From Craterostigma plantagineum (lineage: Eukaryota; Streptophyta; Magnoliopsida; Lamiales; Linderniaceae), in the NCBI GenBank assembly GCA_027422505.1, contig JAPQWV010000017.1, positions 12,277,501 through 12,341,500 of the forward strand: a stretch of DNA of 64,000 bases, given 5' to 3'. Position 1 is the first letter of the stretch. Each line of letters begins with the position of its first letter. A program made the translations under genes and the position numbers. Shown here piece after piece: positions 23,624 through 33,577 of the stretch. The notes beneath the pieces were generated by a model. The model saw only the letters and a list, made by a program, of their open reading frames with translations. It was not told where the DNA came from and ran no database searches.

Positions 23624-23645
23624 TTTCGGGGGCAAAATCCCTTTT

Positions 23646-23655
23646 AAGGGGAGGA
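23646..23655 (+). promoter_or_regulatory. Polypurine tract of element D
   Basis: AAGGGGAGGA directly precedes the LTR start TGTAATACCC. It would prime plus-strand synthesis. Confidence 0.8.
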
Positions 23656-23686
23656 TGTAATACCCGATTCCCGTAAGTAAGCCGGT
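23656..23686 (+). repeat. 3' LTR stub of element D
   Basis: TGTAATACCCGATTCCCG begins the LTR, which is cut after 31 bp where minus-strand element G begins (TGTGGCGATCC at 23687). The rest of the LTR should lie beyond the far end of the G/H complex, outside the window. Confidence 0.75.
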
Positions 23687-24044
23687 TGTGGCGATCCTCG
23701 TTTTCTTATTAAGGTTAGTGGCGGATTTCCACAACGTAAGCCCCGGAAAGCCCGTCTAACAAAAACTTTTTCCTAAAATATATATTACAACAAAATATCG
23801 TCTACATAGTCAAGACTATCCATACGCCGTAGCCCTAAAAGTCAAAATGACCAAGAACCCTAACGCCGCTCACAGGTCTTCATCCATGTACCGCCCCGCC
23901 CTCAAAAGTCCGTGGAGCACCGCCACCAGCCGCCTCAGTCTTGAGGCGCATCGGCGTCAAACTCAGTACCTACAACACGTAAACACTGAGCGATTTGCTC
24001 AGTAGGTGAATAAAATGCATGTATGCACGTTCCCACGTCATTGT

Positions 24045-24469
24045 CACCGGGTCTTCTAACACCTTTACTGTGTCCACCAGAAGCTGGCGTTTCCTCTCAG
24101 CATGGAAATGGCGCATAGGACCTTTTCATCTTCAGGCACGCGACTATATATGAACATATCTTCTATGGTACGTAACCAATCCTCAGCCACTGCTGGATCC
24201 GTGGCATCTGCGAATGTTGGGGGATCCATTTTTATAGAACGCTCCCCGATAATTTCTACACGCACGGGTTGAGGGGAGGGACGATGTTCTGACAAGCTAT
24301 GATGATGGAGTAGCTCGTCGATTTGATCAGATTGGCGATTGATATGATCTGACTGACGTTGAAACAATTCAGTCAGTCGTAAAAGGGTGGAGTCCCTTTC
24401 ATTTGGAGGGGATTCAGGTTCAGCCCAACGGCTAGATTCGCCCACATGCTCACTACGTGTCCTTGGCAT
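24045..24469 (-). pseudogene. Element G: gag N-terminus
   Basis: The open frame starts at 24469 (MPRTRSEHVGESSRW) and runs 134 codons. It includes VEIIGERSIKMDPPTF and EDWLRTIEDMFIYSRVPEDEKVLCAISMLRG, which match residues 68-125 of the element N gag, the start of the retrotransposon gag domain. It ends after FWWTQ because of the internal deletion, against about 580 residues in N. The start lies about 160 bp after the LTR, as in N. Confidence 0.85.
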
Positions 24470-24550
24470 TTTTCAACTATTGTCTACAATTATGCACATA
24501 AACACATATCAAATAACATGTAATCATATAGTCAAGTATTCAACTTACAG

Positions 24551-24883
24551 GCCAGGCTGGTTCTCCAGGCGTTTGAGCTGCAGTACATGGACAGTCTGCA
24601 GAATCTATATCCTAAGCTCCGATACCACCTGTGGCGACCCTCGTTCTCTAATTAAGGTTAGTGGCGGATTTCCGCAACGTAAGCCGCGGAAGGCCCATCT
24701 AACAAAAACTTTTTCCCAAAATAAAATATATTACAACAAAGTATCGTCTACATAGTCAAGACTATACATAGTCCGTAGCCCTAAAAGTCAAATGACCAAG
24801 AACCCTACGCCGCTCCACATGTCTTCATCCATGTACCGCCCCGCCCTCAAAAGTCCGTGGAGCACCGCCACCAGCCGCCTCAG
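24551..24883 (-). other. Inverted repeat between leader and LTR, G/H family
   Basis: Leader arm 24551-24590 contains GTTTGAGCTGCAGTACATGG. LTR arm 24829-24883 contains CCATGTACCGCC and CCCTCAAAAGTCCGTGG. The arms are complementary over CCATGTAC and CTCAAA with partial pairing between, and they enclose the primer-binding site and LTR end. The same arrangement occurs in J and N. Confidence 0.7.
24616..24627 (-). promoter_or_regulatory. Primer-binding site of element G (tRNA-iMet type)
   Basis: On the minus strand TGGTATCGGAGC lies 2 bp from the LTR end and differs by one base from the initiator-Met complement TGGTATCAGAGC used by most plant LTR elements. Confidence 0.8.
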
Positions 24884-25839
24884 TCTTGACGCGCGTCGGC
24901 GTCAAACTCAGTGCCTACAACACGTAAACACAGAGCGATATGCCCAGTAGGTGAATAAAATGCATGTATGCACGTGAACGCTCAGTCCCAAATCCCAATG
25001 TTCACTCTTTCTTTGGCCCCATTTCTATTGCTAATTAGAAACTAAATCGCCCGAAACTTATTCAAATTCCCTGAGAACACTAAATACCCTAAGATTATCG
25101 AAATCTATATCACTATAATCACCATTAAAATCTAGACTAATTCCAGAAAAGCGTACGTTCTACATTAAAACTTGCATCAATAATTCACGTTCCAAGAACT
25201 GTTAATACTTCTGTTTTACCACATAACCCATGTTATTAAAATCAAACTAGGAGAAGTTAGGGTTTTCTATAACCATAGTAGATTGCAACGATTGCAAGTC
25301 CCTATGATACGATTATGTACCTAGTCATAATCATGGACTATAATTCGAAAGACTTGGGATTTCTTGACATAATACCTTCGAGAACCTCCTCCTCTTCAAA
25401 GCTTTTGAATTTATTAATGATTTTAGTCGAGATTTCTCCTTCTTTATCTGATTATATTCTTGCTATTTGTTTTTACTCAAAATGGAAGTTCCCTTCTACT
25501 CATAATCTCGACATGTAGTAGATAAATACCAAAACTTTGAAACTTTAAATGATGGGACAAGCAACTGATGACGTTAGATTACCTTGAGTTCAAGTAATGT
25601 TATTACTTAATCACTTCTCTGGGTTTTATTTCGAGAATACGACTCCAATTAAATATAACCCAAATTCTATCTTAACGTCATAAGTTTTTTTTTTGTTAGC
25701 TGAGTAAATTTCGAGATTTAATTTGGACCCATAAGGATTTATATTTTTGTTTGTAATTTGAATTTCTTTGACTTCCCTAACCCACAAAGTTATATTTTAA
25801 TTACATAAGTATCCCGTATTAAATTTTTCGGGTATTACA
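24630..25839 (-). repeat. LTR shared by gypsy elements H (3') and G (5')
   Basis: This 1,210-bp LTR reads TGTGGCGACC...GGGTATTACA on the plus strand, so TGTAATACCC...GGTCGCCACA in sense. On its upstream side (minus strand) are the chromodomain and polypurine tract of H; on its downstream side are a primer-binding site and gag. A single LTR with internal sequence on both sides means a tandem LTR-internal-LTR-internal arrangement. Confidence 0.85.
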
Positions 25840-25850
25840 TCCTCCCCCTT
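25840..25850 (-). promoter_or_regulatory. Polypurine tract of element H
   Basis: On the minus strand AAGGGGGAGGA abuts LTR start TGTAATACCC. Confidence 0.8.
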
Positions 25851-27005
25851 AAGAGAATTTCGTCCCCGAAATTATGCCAACTGGAATAACTCGGGATAAC
25901 GAACTCTCATATCATCTTCACGTTCCCAAGTGGCTTCTTCAAGTGATTGATTCCGCCACAACACTTTAACTAACGGAATAGTCTTATTCCGAAGTTGTTT
26001 CAACTCGTCCATCAAAATTTCTACGGGCTTCTCTTCGTAACTTAAGTCAGGCTTGAGCTGTTGATAAAGAAGCTCGTTCTGGATCACGTGGCTTGGGTCC
26101 GCGACGTACTTTCGTAATGTCTACGTGGAATACGTCGTTGCGCTAATGAGGCTGGCAACTCTAGTTGATACGCAACTTCGCCTACTCTTTTGACAATTCT
26201 GAATGGGCCTATGTATCTAGGACTCAACTTGCCCTTTCTTCCAAAACGCTTTACTCCTTTCATCGAGGAGATCTTCAGGAACACTTGATCATCTTCTGCA
26301 AACTCCATAGGTCGTCGTAGATGATCTGCTTATCTTTTCTAACGACTCTGTGCGATTCGCATCCTTTCTCGAATCTTCATCACAGCTTCTGTCATTTCTC
26401 GGATCATATCTGGTCCTAACAGTGTTCGCTCACCGATTTCGTCCCAATGGACTGGGGATCGGCACTTACGCCCGTATAATGCTTCGTAGGGTGCCATCCC
26501 AATCGAAGCGTGGGAGCTATTTTTATAGGACAATTCGATCAACGGTAGGTACTTGCTCCAATTTCCTCTGAAATCAAGGACACATGCCCGCAACATATCT
26601 TCGATGGTTTTGCGTTCGTTCAGACTGCCCGTCAGTCTGGGTGGTGATACGCAGTACTGAACGAGAGTTTGGTTCCCATTGCTTTCTGCAGGCTCTGCAA
26701 AAAGTTCGACAGTAATCTCAAATCCCGATCCGAGATGATAGAGGTCGGAATTCCATGGAGTCGGATAATTTCCTAATATACAATTCAGCGTAACGTTCCA
26801 CGGAAAAAGTAGAACTGATTGGAAGGAAATGAGCCGATTTGGTCAGGCGATCAAGAATCACCCAAATAGCATCGTGGCCTTTCGTCGTTTTGGGCAAACC
26901 AGCGACGAAATTCATTGTGATATAATCCCATTTCCATTCTGGAATGGGTAGGGGTTGTAGAGTTCCATCGGGTCGCTGGTGTTCTGCTTTAATTAATTGG
27001 CAGGT
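25851..27005 (-). pseudogene. Element H: integrase and chromodomain (3' part)
   Basis: Read from 27005 downward: CQLIKAEHQRPDG (end of the integrase zinc domain), [27 protein letters not shown], then a frameshift near 26780. The frame recovers as [53 protein letters not shown] and YIGPFRI. The chromodomain (25872-26087) has [15 protein letters not shown] and [11 protein letters not shown] and ends in a stop at 25872. The gene continues across the copia I insertion at 52346-53290; joining at the CAGGT duplication makes a continuous CMTCQ zinc-domain motif. Confidence 0.88.
27001..27005. repeat. Left target-site duplication of copia I (CAGGT)
   Basis: CAGGT occurs here and at 52346-52350, directly outside the two LTRs of element I. 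Confidence 0.9.
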
Positions 27006-27298
27006 TGTTAGGATATTTACGGATTGTGTCAATAATTTAAGTCTTGGGATTAATTTTGTAATTATCCTTTTAGCTTGGGCTTTGGACTAGCATGTAAATA
27101 GTTAAACTTTAGTGATTGGGCCTTAATATACCTAGGGTTAATGTGGTATATAAGGTGTTACCAACACTATTTTCAAAGTAATCAAAGATCAAAAGGCTAA
27201 CCCTATTTTTCACACAATACACACACTTGAAGGTGAGAACCTCTTTTCATTCCATTAAAGCCTCTTTGATTCCTTGTTTGGTGCAATCGGGACCAACA
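27006..27298 (+). repeat. 5' LTR of copia I
   Basis: It starts TGTTAGGATATTTACGG and ends GGGACCAACA. The match to 52049-52345 is nearly complete; the 3' copy has an extra ACCT near its end. Confidence 0.95.
27147..27153 (+). promoter_or_regulatory. TATA box of copia I
   Basis: TATATAAGG sits mid-LTR with about 145 bp of LTR after it, a normal promoter position for a short copia LTR. Confidence 0.65.
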
Positions 27299-27300
27299 AG

Positions 27301-27312
27301 TGGTATCAGAGC
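27301..27312 (+). promoter_or_regulatory. Primer-binding site of copia I
   Basis: TGGTATCAGAGC lies 2 bp after the 5' LTR and is complementary to the 3' end of initiator-Met tRNA. Confidence 0.92.
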
Positions 27313-27617
27313 AAACGTGGATCGATCTGCATTGATATGAATCCAGTTTCGTTCGATTCCGAGAAAGATCAAAGGTGTTTTGGGCAAAAATCACTTTCGG
27401 GCATTTTGAGCTCGTTTTGGGGTTATAATACTTCGTTTCTGTGTTTAAAACCTTTCCCCAGATCGATTCTATGCCTAAAATGTTTTTAGAACACTTTTGG
27501 ATCAGTTTTAACGAGTTTTGAGCAAGATCGAAGCAAAAATTCCTCAGAAAAAGTCATCTCGGCCTCTCTCTGTTTTTGGTCGATTTGATCCGATTTTTGT
27601 TGTTTTTAGCTCACAAA
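27313..27617 (+). other. Leader of copia I, first part
   Basis: Noncoding sequence between the primer-binding site and the insertion of gypsy J. No gene is seen. It continues at 36102. Confidence 0.7.
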
Positions 27618-27622
27618 TTGGT

Positions 27623-30434
27623 TGTAACGACCCGACTTCCTAGATACGTATTTTGGCGGATTTTCGCAGCGTAAGCAGCGGAAAGCCCATTTAATTAAAA
27701 CTTTTAAAATATAATAATACAAATACGTTCGATGTCTAAATCCATAAGTCCAAACCCAAACACATTTTTATTCATTGGGCCGAAGCCCAATAAGTCCAAG
27801 CCCAAATTTAAAAAAAACACGAAACATAAACTCGTTCCACAGGTCGCGTCCCATGTACTGCGCCGCCCTCAAAAGTCCGTGGAGTCACCGCCATTAGCCA
27901 TCTTACCTACACACGTAAACCCTGAGCTTTTGCCCAGTAGATGAAAATATGCATGAATGCAAATTCTCTCACATCCCAATCTCGACTTATCTCACAAATA
28001 TACACGCTCGACTCTTTTCTCATATCTCATATCTCATATCTCATATCATCACATCACATTCAGGGCCCGAGGCTTAGGTACTAAAGGCAACACGCGCGCA
28101 GGGGTCAGTAGCTCGGGAGGCCCCACTCCCCACAAGGGTCAGTAGCTCGGGAGGCCCACTCCCCACATCTCAATCATATAGTGCGCCTTAGTCCTAACCT
28201 CAACTCATACCATTCGACAACCATCACTCGGTCATAAACTACCCCACTCATCAACACTATACAATGTCACCGTGACTACGCACGATTCTCTCCCCTCATA
28301 ACACGTGTATGCAAATGTCATGCAAGTAAAATGCAATACATAAAAATGCAAATCTTCATATCATGTATCGGCCCGAGGTATCAGCTTGGCCCGATCCGAA
28401 AACTATCGTACGCTAAATAATCGGGCCCAGAGCCCGCGTTCCGAATTACTCGGCCCGAAACCTTACTCATCGATCTCTCCCCGGAGTTTCACTAAGAGTT
28501 CCAAAATTTAATCCTTTTCACTTTATTTAGCACCCTAATTTCAAAATTGGTCCCTAATTTAATATATTTTAAAACTCTATTGTCCAACTTTCAAAATATC
28601 ACTTAAATTTCTAATTTAAAAATATCTTTTTAAATTTTTGCATTTAAAACCCCAAAATCTCATAGTTTACTTTTAAGGATCCGAAAATTTTCCTAAGTTT
28701 CAGATCTGCCCCAAATCTTTAAAAATTTCAGATCTGCCCCGAAAGTTTATATTTATTTAAAAATCTCTCCTGTTGGGATTTTACATTCTCAGCTCCCAGA
28801 TTTAAAATTTTTCTATCTAGTCACCGAATTTTTAAAAATTACACAAAGGACCCCAATTATTTATTCCGAATTTCAAATCTCCCCCAAAATCTTTATATTT
28901 CTTCAAAAATCTCCCCTATCCGGATTTTACATTCTCAGCCACCATATTTTTGAAACTTTTCAATCTAGTCCCCAAATTTCTGAAAATTACCCAAGGACCC
29001 CAATTATTTATTCCAAATTTTAAATATGTCCTAAAAACTTTATATTTCTTTAATAATATCCCCTATTCGGAATTTTACAACACAGACTCCTTGGATTTTT
29101 TTAAATTTCGATCAAGTTCCAAAATTTTAAAAATAATTATTTTATACGGCTGTTTTGCGACAGTTTTGGATTTCTCAATGATCACATGGTAAACGATGTC
29201 CGATGGACCTGAAATTTTAACCACAGATAAAGGACTTGCAAATCTTAATTCTGTTCAAAGGAATTTTTAATCTGAAGTCTATATTGTGAGATATGAGTTT
29301 TTGAACCTCTTAGCCGAAATGGATAAAGAAAACCCTAGAAAACCCTAATTCTCCCCAAGTTTTGCTCTATCATCTTAATCTAAAGTCCTCTGTCCCTATT
29401 TCCAAATATTCATAGATCTAAAAATACTCAATCTCGTGCTCCCTAAGATAACCAACGAAAAATTCATGCAAGAAAATTATTATTATCACATAAACACGAA
29501 GAATTCGATGAATAACATGCAAAACACGTAAAATTCACAAATCCTATATTGTTTACGTATGTAGGTGATCTTCACCTACCTTACGTCCGTAGAAAGCTAA
29601 ATCACGGGGTGTTTCCGTGTGACCCCGACCCGAGAGCTTCTATCCCGAGCTTCTCCTCGTCCGCGGGCTTCTTCGTCTTCTCCTTCTCTTCTTCTTTTTC
29701 TTCTCTTTCTTTTTCTTTCCTTTCTCTCTTCTTCTTTCCTTTCCTCTCCCTCGGCCTCTCCTCTCTTCTCTTTTACTTGTTGGTTATTTTATCCTTATGA
29801 GATTAATGAGGTGGCTTAATGGTTGTTAGTTTGTCTTCATGCTCACATGGAGATGACATTAGGTGTTATAGATCTTGTCATCATGCTTGAGGAGGTAGCA
29901 TTAGGTATGATATTGTCTTTTCTTTTTCTCTTTTCTCCCCTCTCTCCTTCCCTCTCTCCCAACGTAACTTCCTCCTTTCTTCTTCTCTATTTTCTTTAAT
30001 TTATTTATCTTGTCCTATGAGGTGTATTATTTGTCCTTATGAGGTGTATGAATATTTGATAATTACTAAATAGGTGATGTTTTGCTTTATTTGTTTTGTT
30101 TTATTGTATTCCATCAAATATATCATTATGGGACAAAATAGGATTAAATACATTTAAGATGATGAGGTGTGATGAGGATTTTTAATTTTTATTTTCGGCC
30201 CTATATATTATTGTTATTATTATTGTTTTTATTATTGGCCAAACTCCAAATAATTTGGGCCATTATTTCCTTATTTGGCCATAATATTTTCAATCCATTT
30301 AAACTTTTTTTTTTCGGGTCCAATTATATATTTTTTTGTCCGGCTTGGAAAGGAATCGGTGTATGTTCGAAAATCGACTCCATACATTCCGAATATTATT
30401 TAAATGATCCAGTATAAATTTTGCGAGTATTACA
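27623..30434 (-). repeat. 3' LTR of gypsy J
   Basis: It shows the gypsy LTR block shared with N and H (CTCAAAAGTCCGTGGAG), two copies of CAGTAGCTCGGGAGGCCC, a CATATCTCAT run, a CT-rich tract near 29650-29760 and the hairpin GTAGGTGATCTTCACCTAC near 29561. Compared with the other LTR it has a 6-bp insertion near 27718 and small homopolymer changes. Confidence 0.93.
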
Positions 30435-31430
30435 TCCTCCCCCCCTTACAAGAATTTCGTCCTCGAAATTACAGTACAGAAAATAACTCGAGATACTTCT
30501 CTCTCATCTCGTCTTCTCGTTCCCAAGTGGCTTCTTCCAATACTTGGTCCGCCACAATACCTTCACGAGGGGTATATTCTTATTCCGAAGGCGTTTCACC
30601 TCGTACATCAAAATTTCCACCGGTCTTTCGTCGTAGCTCAAGTCCGGCTTCAATTGTTGATGAAGTGATTTGCCCTGCACTACATGGCTCGGGTCTAGGA
30701 TGTACTTCCGTAATGTAGACACATGGAAGACGACATGGACTTGCGCGCTATCTTGGCAATTCGAGCTGGCACACCACTTCTCCAAGTCGTTTCACAATTA
30801 TGAAAGATCCGATATATCTCGGACTCAACTTTCCATTCTTTTGGAAACATTTTACTCCCTTCATTGGCGAGATCTTCAGAAAGACTTGAATACCTTCATC
30901 GAACTCCAACGGCTTTCGTCTTTCGTCTGCATAACTCTTCTAACGACTTTTGGCCGTTTGATCCTCTCCTGGATCTTTTCAACAGCTTCGGTCATTTCAC
31001 GCACCATCTCGGGACCTAACAACGCCTTCTCGTCTATTTCATCCCAGTGAACTAGGGACCAACATTTGCATCCGTACAAGGCTTCGTACGACGCCATCCT
31101 GATCGTGGCTTGATCGCTCTTGTTATAGGACAACTCGAATAGTGAAAGGTATTTGCTCCCTCTTCCCCGGACATCCAAAATACCCGGTCTCAACATATCT
31201 TCAAGCGCTGGATTGTTCTTTCAGACTGTCCGTTCCACAGCTGCGAGTTCCAGGTCATGCGTAGGGTAATTCTTCTCGTACGATTTGAGCTGTCGGGAGG
31301 CATAAGCGATCACCTTCCCGCTTTGCATCAATACGTACTCCAAGTAATTTTTAGAAGCGTTACTTTATATTGAGAATCCTTTGCTACCAGAGGGAATTGC
31401 AAGAACATGAGTTGTTGTCGTTTCTTCAAC
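30435..31430 (-). pseudogene. Element J: RNase H scrap fused to integrase C-terminus and chromodomain
   Basis: Minus-strand order from 31430: RNase H sequence including [25 protein letters not shown] residues (about 31330-31240), then an abrupt jump to the integrase end at about 31230 (GQSERT-like, MLRPGILDVRG). Next come YEALYGCKCWSLVHWDE, the YIGSF-like core-to-tail region, and the chromodomain with [14 protein letters not shown], followed by frameshifted ..LGNEKTR. The zinc domain and catalytic core of integrase are deleted. In an active element this region would encode the DNA-joining enzyme; here it cannot work. The polypurine tract GGGGGGGAGGA adjoins the LTR at 30435. Confidence 0.82.
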
Positions 31431-32295
31431 CCCTGAAAACTGAAGAAACTAAGTTGAGAAGATCACGAAGAGTAGCTGTCGTTGGATCTAAGATGGCGCG
31501 CGACCTAATAGTCAGAATTTGAAGGCTGAAGATTTAATTCTATTCGTAAGATATCGCGCGAAGAGATCAACGGTTAAGATGCTTAGGAAGTGAATGAAGC
31601 GGATGGTGAATCGTGCGCGTTGGATCAATGATCGTACGGATTATTGTGAAAGTGCTATTTCACTTATAGAGTTGCAGGCGATGCTTGCTCTAACACGCGG
31701 AAATGCAAGACCACGTGGCGACTCGTGGAGCTTTCGATCGGATAAAACGGACGGTGAAGATTAAACATGATTTCCAGCTTATAAATTTCGGATTCCATAA
31801 ATTCTTTTCTTTTTTTAACAATGTTGGACCCCTAGTTGATCGCGTATATCCGCCGAAGCTGGAATGTATGTTTTCGATGACACACACAACCATATGGCTT
31901 TCATGTCGAGCCCGTGTTATTTCGCAAAAGTTTTGATGGAAACCATACTTGATCCAGGTTTGAATTAACTTAGCCGTGTTTGTACGTTAGCTCGCCGTAC
32001 TATTTTCATTGATGCAACAGCGTAGACTAAGCATTGTATGTAAACACGTTGTTGATATAAACGTGAGCACAAAATTTTTTTTTTCGTAATGGATATCAAT
32101 TTCTTTCTTCGAGATTTCAGATTAGATTTGGTGATAATAAATCCAATGCGATTTTCTTCATGCGCGTAATTTCTCAATTCGAGATTACGGCGTAAGGAAA
32201 AAGAATCTAATCTCGAAATTTATGAAGCTTATCTTTATACGGCGCTTGAAGAAAACTCGAAATTAATGATGCTTATCCTTCGCTTCACTCACGCC

Positions 32296-32303
32296 TATAA
32301 ATA
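32296..32303 (+). promoter_or_regulatory. Putative TATA box in segment K
   Basis: TATAAATA, preceded by GCC and followed by GGTACTTGATGCACAC, lies 67 bp before the ATG of the 55-codon ORF. With a start site about 30 bp downstream, the 5' UTR would be roughly 40 nt, rich in CACACA and CTCTCC, a usual plant pattern. Confidence 0.55.
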
Positions 32304-32369
32304 GGTACTTGATGCACACTAGTTTGCACCACACACAATTCTCTCCAACCACATCATTTAAACTTCGAA

Positions 32370-32537
32370 ATGTATAACCTCGGAGGAAATGCGGTTCGTG
32401 AGGATGTCCCTCAAGAACCCTTTTGGAGAGAGAATCTTGAAAGGCTCAAATTCGAGTTATTCACCCTTTTGGCTTTGCTCGTAGTGGCGATCGCCATTTT
32501 TGTAGTGTGGGTTGCTACTCACTGCACTTGCATCTAA
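32370..32537 (+). CDS. Hypothetical 55-residue single-pass membrane microprotein
   Basis: The ORF starts at ATG 32370 in the context TTCGAAATGT and stops TAA at 32535-32537. Residues 1-28 are polar and charged (MYNLGGNAVRED, then WRENLERLKFE). Residues 31-49 are a strong hydrophobic helix, FTLLALLVVAIAIFVVWVA. The tail is short with two cysteines (THCTCI). This predicts a single membrane span with a short Cys-containing tail. It has its own TATA box 67 bp upstream and is antisense to host gypsy J. I recognise no family. The hydrophobic run could occur by chance in a short ORF, so expression or homology evidence would be decisive. Confidence 0.4.
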   Translation: MYNLGGNAVREDVPQEPFWRENLERLKFELFTLLALLVVAIAIFVVWVATHCTCI

Positions 32538-33216
32538 TTTGTGAAATGTTAAGTCATGGGAAGACGTGTCTTGTTCCGGCATATCGGAAGAAGACGCCGG
32601 CAGAACTTCCGAACGTCGTCGATGTTTTATCTTCTATTTTTTTTTTTATGTATTCGGATTGTAATATGATTTTCAGTTATGTAATCGTTATGCATCGACT
32701 CTATCATGTTTTCTCTATGTTCTCGTCTCGCTTCCTAAATTTCTACAATTAACCCATGTTTCTCTACATCCTCGTCTCATTTTTAAAATTGTATACAAGC
32801 TCCGATTTTTAAAAAAATTTTATATCGGTCGACTCTCTTTTATTTCGCCTTTTATTTATTTTAACTTTTCGAATTTCAGCTTGGTCCAATTCGGTCAAGC
32901 CCAAATTAACAAAGCACAAATTTTGAAAAGGCCCAAAATTTAAATTTCGCCGAATTCCAAATTGACCCGAATTTTTTTTTACCCGAATTTTTAAGCAACC
33001 CCAAATTCTATCAAAAGTCCGAATTTTTTTTCTTTTTTTTTTATCATTCTCTCCCTACCTTAATTTAACCGAGATTCTCCTCCCAATCTAAGTGTAAAAG
33101 TACGAAATCTCTAACTTCTGAACACATCAAGGAGCACATAAAATCGCCCAAATATTCACGTTAAAGGATATATCCAAAAATCATAAATCACATAATTACG
33201 TATTAAACTTACAGGC

Positions 33217-33577
33217 GTAGGCTGATCCTCCAGGCTTTTGAGCGGCGGTACATGGACAGTCTACAGAACCTATAACCTAACGCTCTGATACCACCTGTAA
33301 CGACCCGACTTCCTAGATACGTATTTTGGCGGATTTTCGCAGCGTAAGCAGCGGAAAGCCCATTTAATTAAAACTTTTAAAATATAATAATACGTTCGAT
33401 GTCTAAATCCATAAGTCCAAACCCAAACACATTTTTATTCATTGGGCCGAAGCCCAATAAGTCCAAGCCCAAATTTAAAAAAAACACGAAACATAAACTC
33501 GTTCCACAGGTCGCGTCCCATGTACTGCGCCGCCCTCAAAAGTCCGTGGAGTCACCGCCATTAGCCATCTTACCTAC
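33217..33577 (-). other. Inverted repeat between leader and 5' LTR, element J
   Basis: Leader arm 33217-33255 ends CTTTTGAGCGGCGGTACATGG. LTR arm 33518-33577 begins CCATGTACTGCGCCGCCCTC and continues AAAAGTCCGTGGAG. They pair over three helices (8, 5 and 8 bp) with small bulges, and the similarity continues to a matching CTAC end. The arms enclose the primer-binding site and the LTR end. Confidence 0.75.
33282..33293 (-). promoter_or_regulatory. Primer-binding site of element J
   Basis: On the minus strand TGGTATCAGAGC lies 2 bp after the 5' LTR, a perfect initiator-Met type site. Confidence 0.92.

Larger units (their letters stand above)
23687..24629 (-). mobile_element. Element G: internally deleted gypsy fragment (3' LTR piece, gag start, leader)
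   Basis: Read on the minus strand, leader and primer-binding site next to LTR 24630-25839 are followed by the gag start (24469 down to about 24045). Then comes only the last ~340 bp of an LTR (24030 down to 23687), which matches 24630-24975. Most of gag, all of pol and the first ~870 bp of that LTR are missing. The LTR on the other side also serves as the 3' LTR of H, so G and H share one LTR. Confidence 0.75.
31431..33110. other. Segment K: unrelated insert inside gypsy J
   Basis: Similarity to gypsy RNase H stops near 31430, and leader similarity resumes by about 33110. Nothing between matches gag, protease or RT on either strand. The left half has motifs such as CACGTGGCGACTCG and CGGACGGTGAAGATT, which look like plant upstream or intergenic DNA. 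The middle has a TATA box and a 55-codon ORF. The right third is AT-rich with runs of T and GCCCAA words, like LTR or UTR sequence. I see no terminal inverted repeats or target duplication at its edges. It could be captured host DNA, a promoter-gene unit, or a fragment of an unknown element. I do not recognise it. Confidence 0.6.

Noticed and set aside
24387..24755. 122-codon plus-strand ORF
   Set aside because: It is the antisense shadow of element G gag, the primer-binding site and the LTR end.
29549..29819. Ser/Phe-rich ORFs repeated identically at 35212-35482
   Set aside because: They are translations of the CT-rich tract in both LTRs of J, so their identity reflects LTR identity and not coding constraint.
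32507..32752. 81-codon ORF overlapping the end of the K microprotein ORF
   Set aside because: It lies mainly in T-rich downstream sequence and has no TATA box at proper distance. It looks like a chance frame.
31431..33110. Segment K as an integrated plant single-stranded DNA virus component, because of the TATA box and single small membrane ORF
   Set aside because: I found no replication-origin stem-loop nonanucleotide and no replication-protein fragment on either strand. Resemblance in layout alone is not enough.
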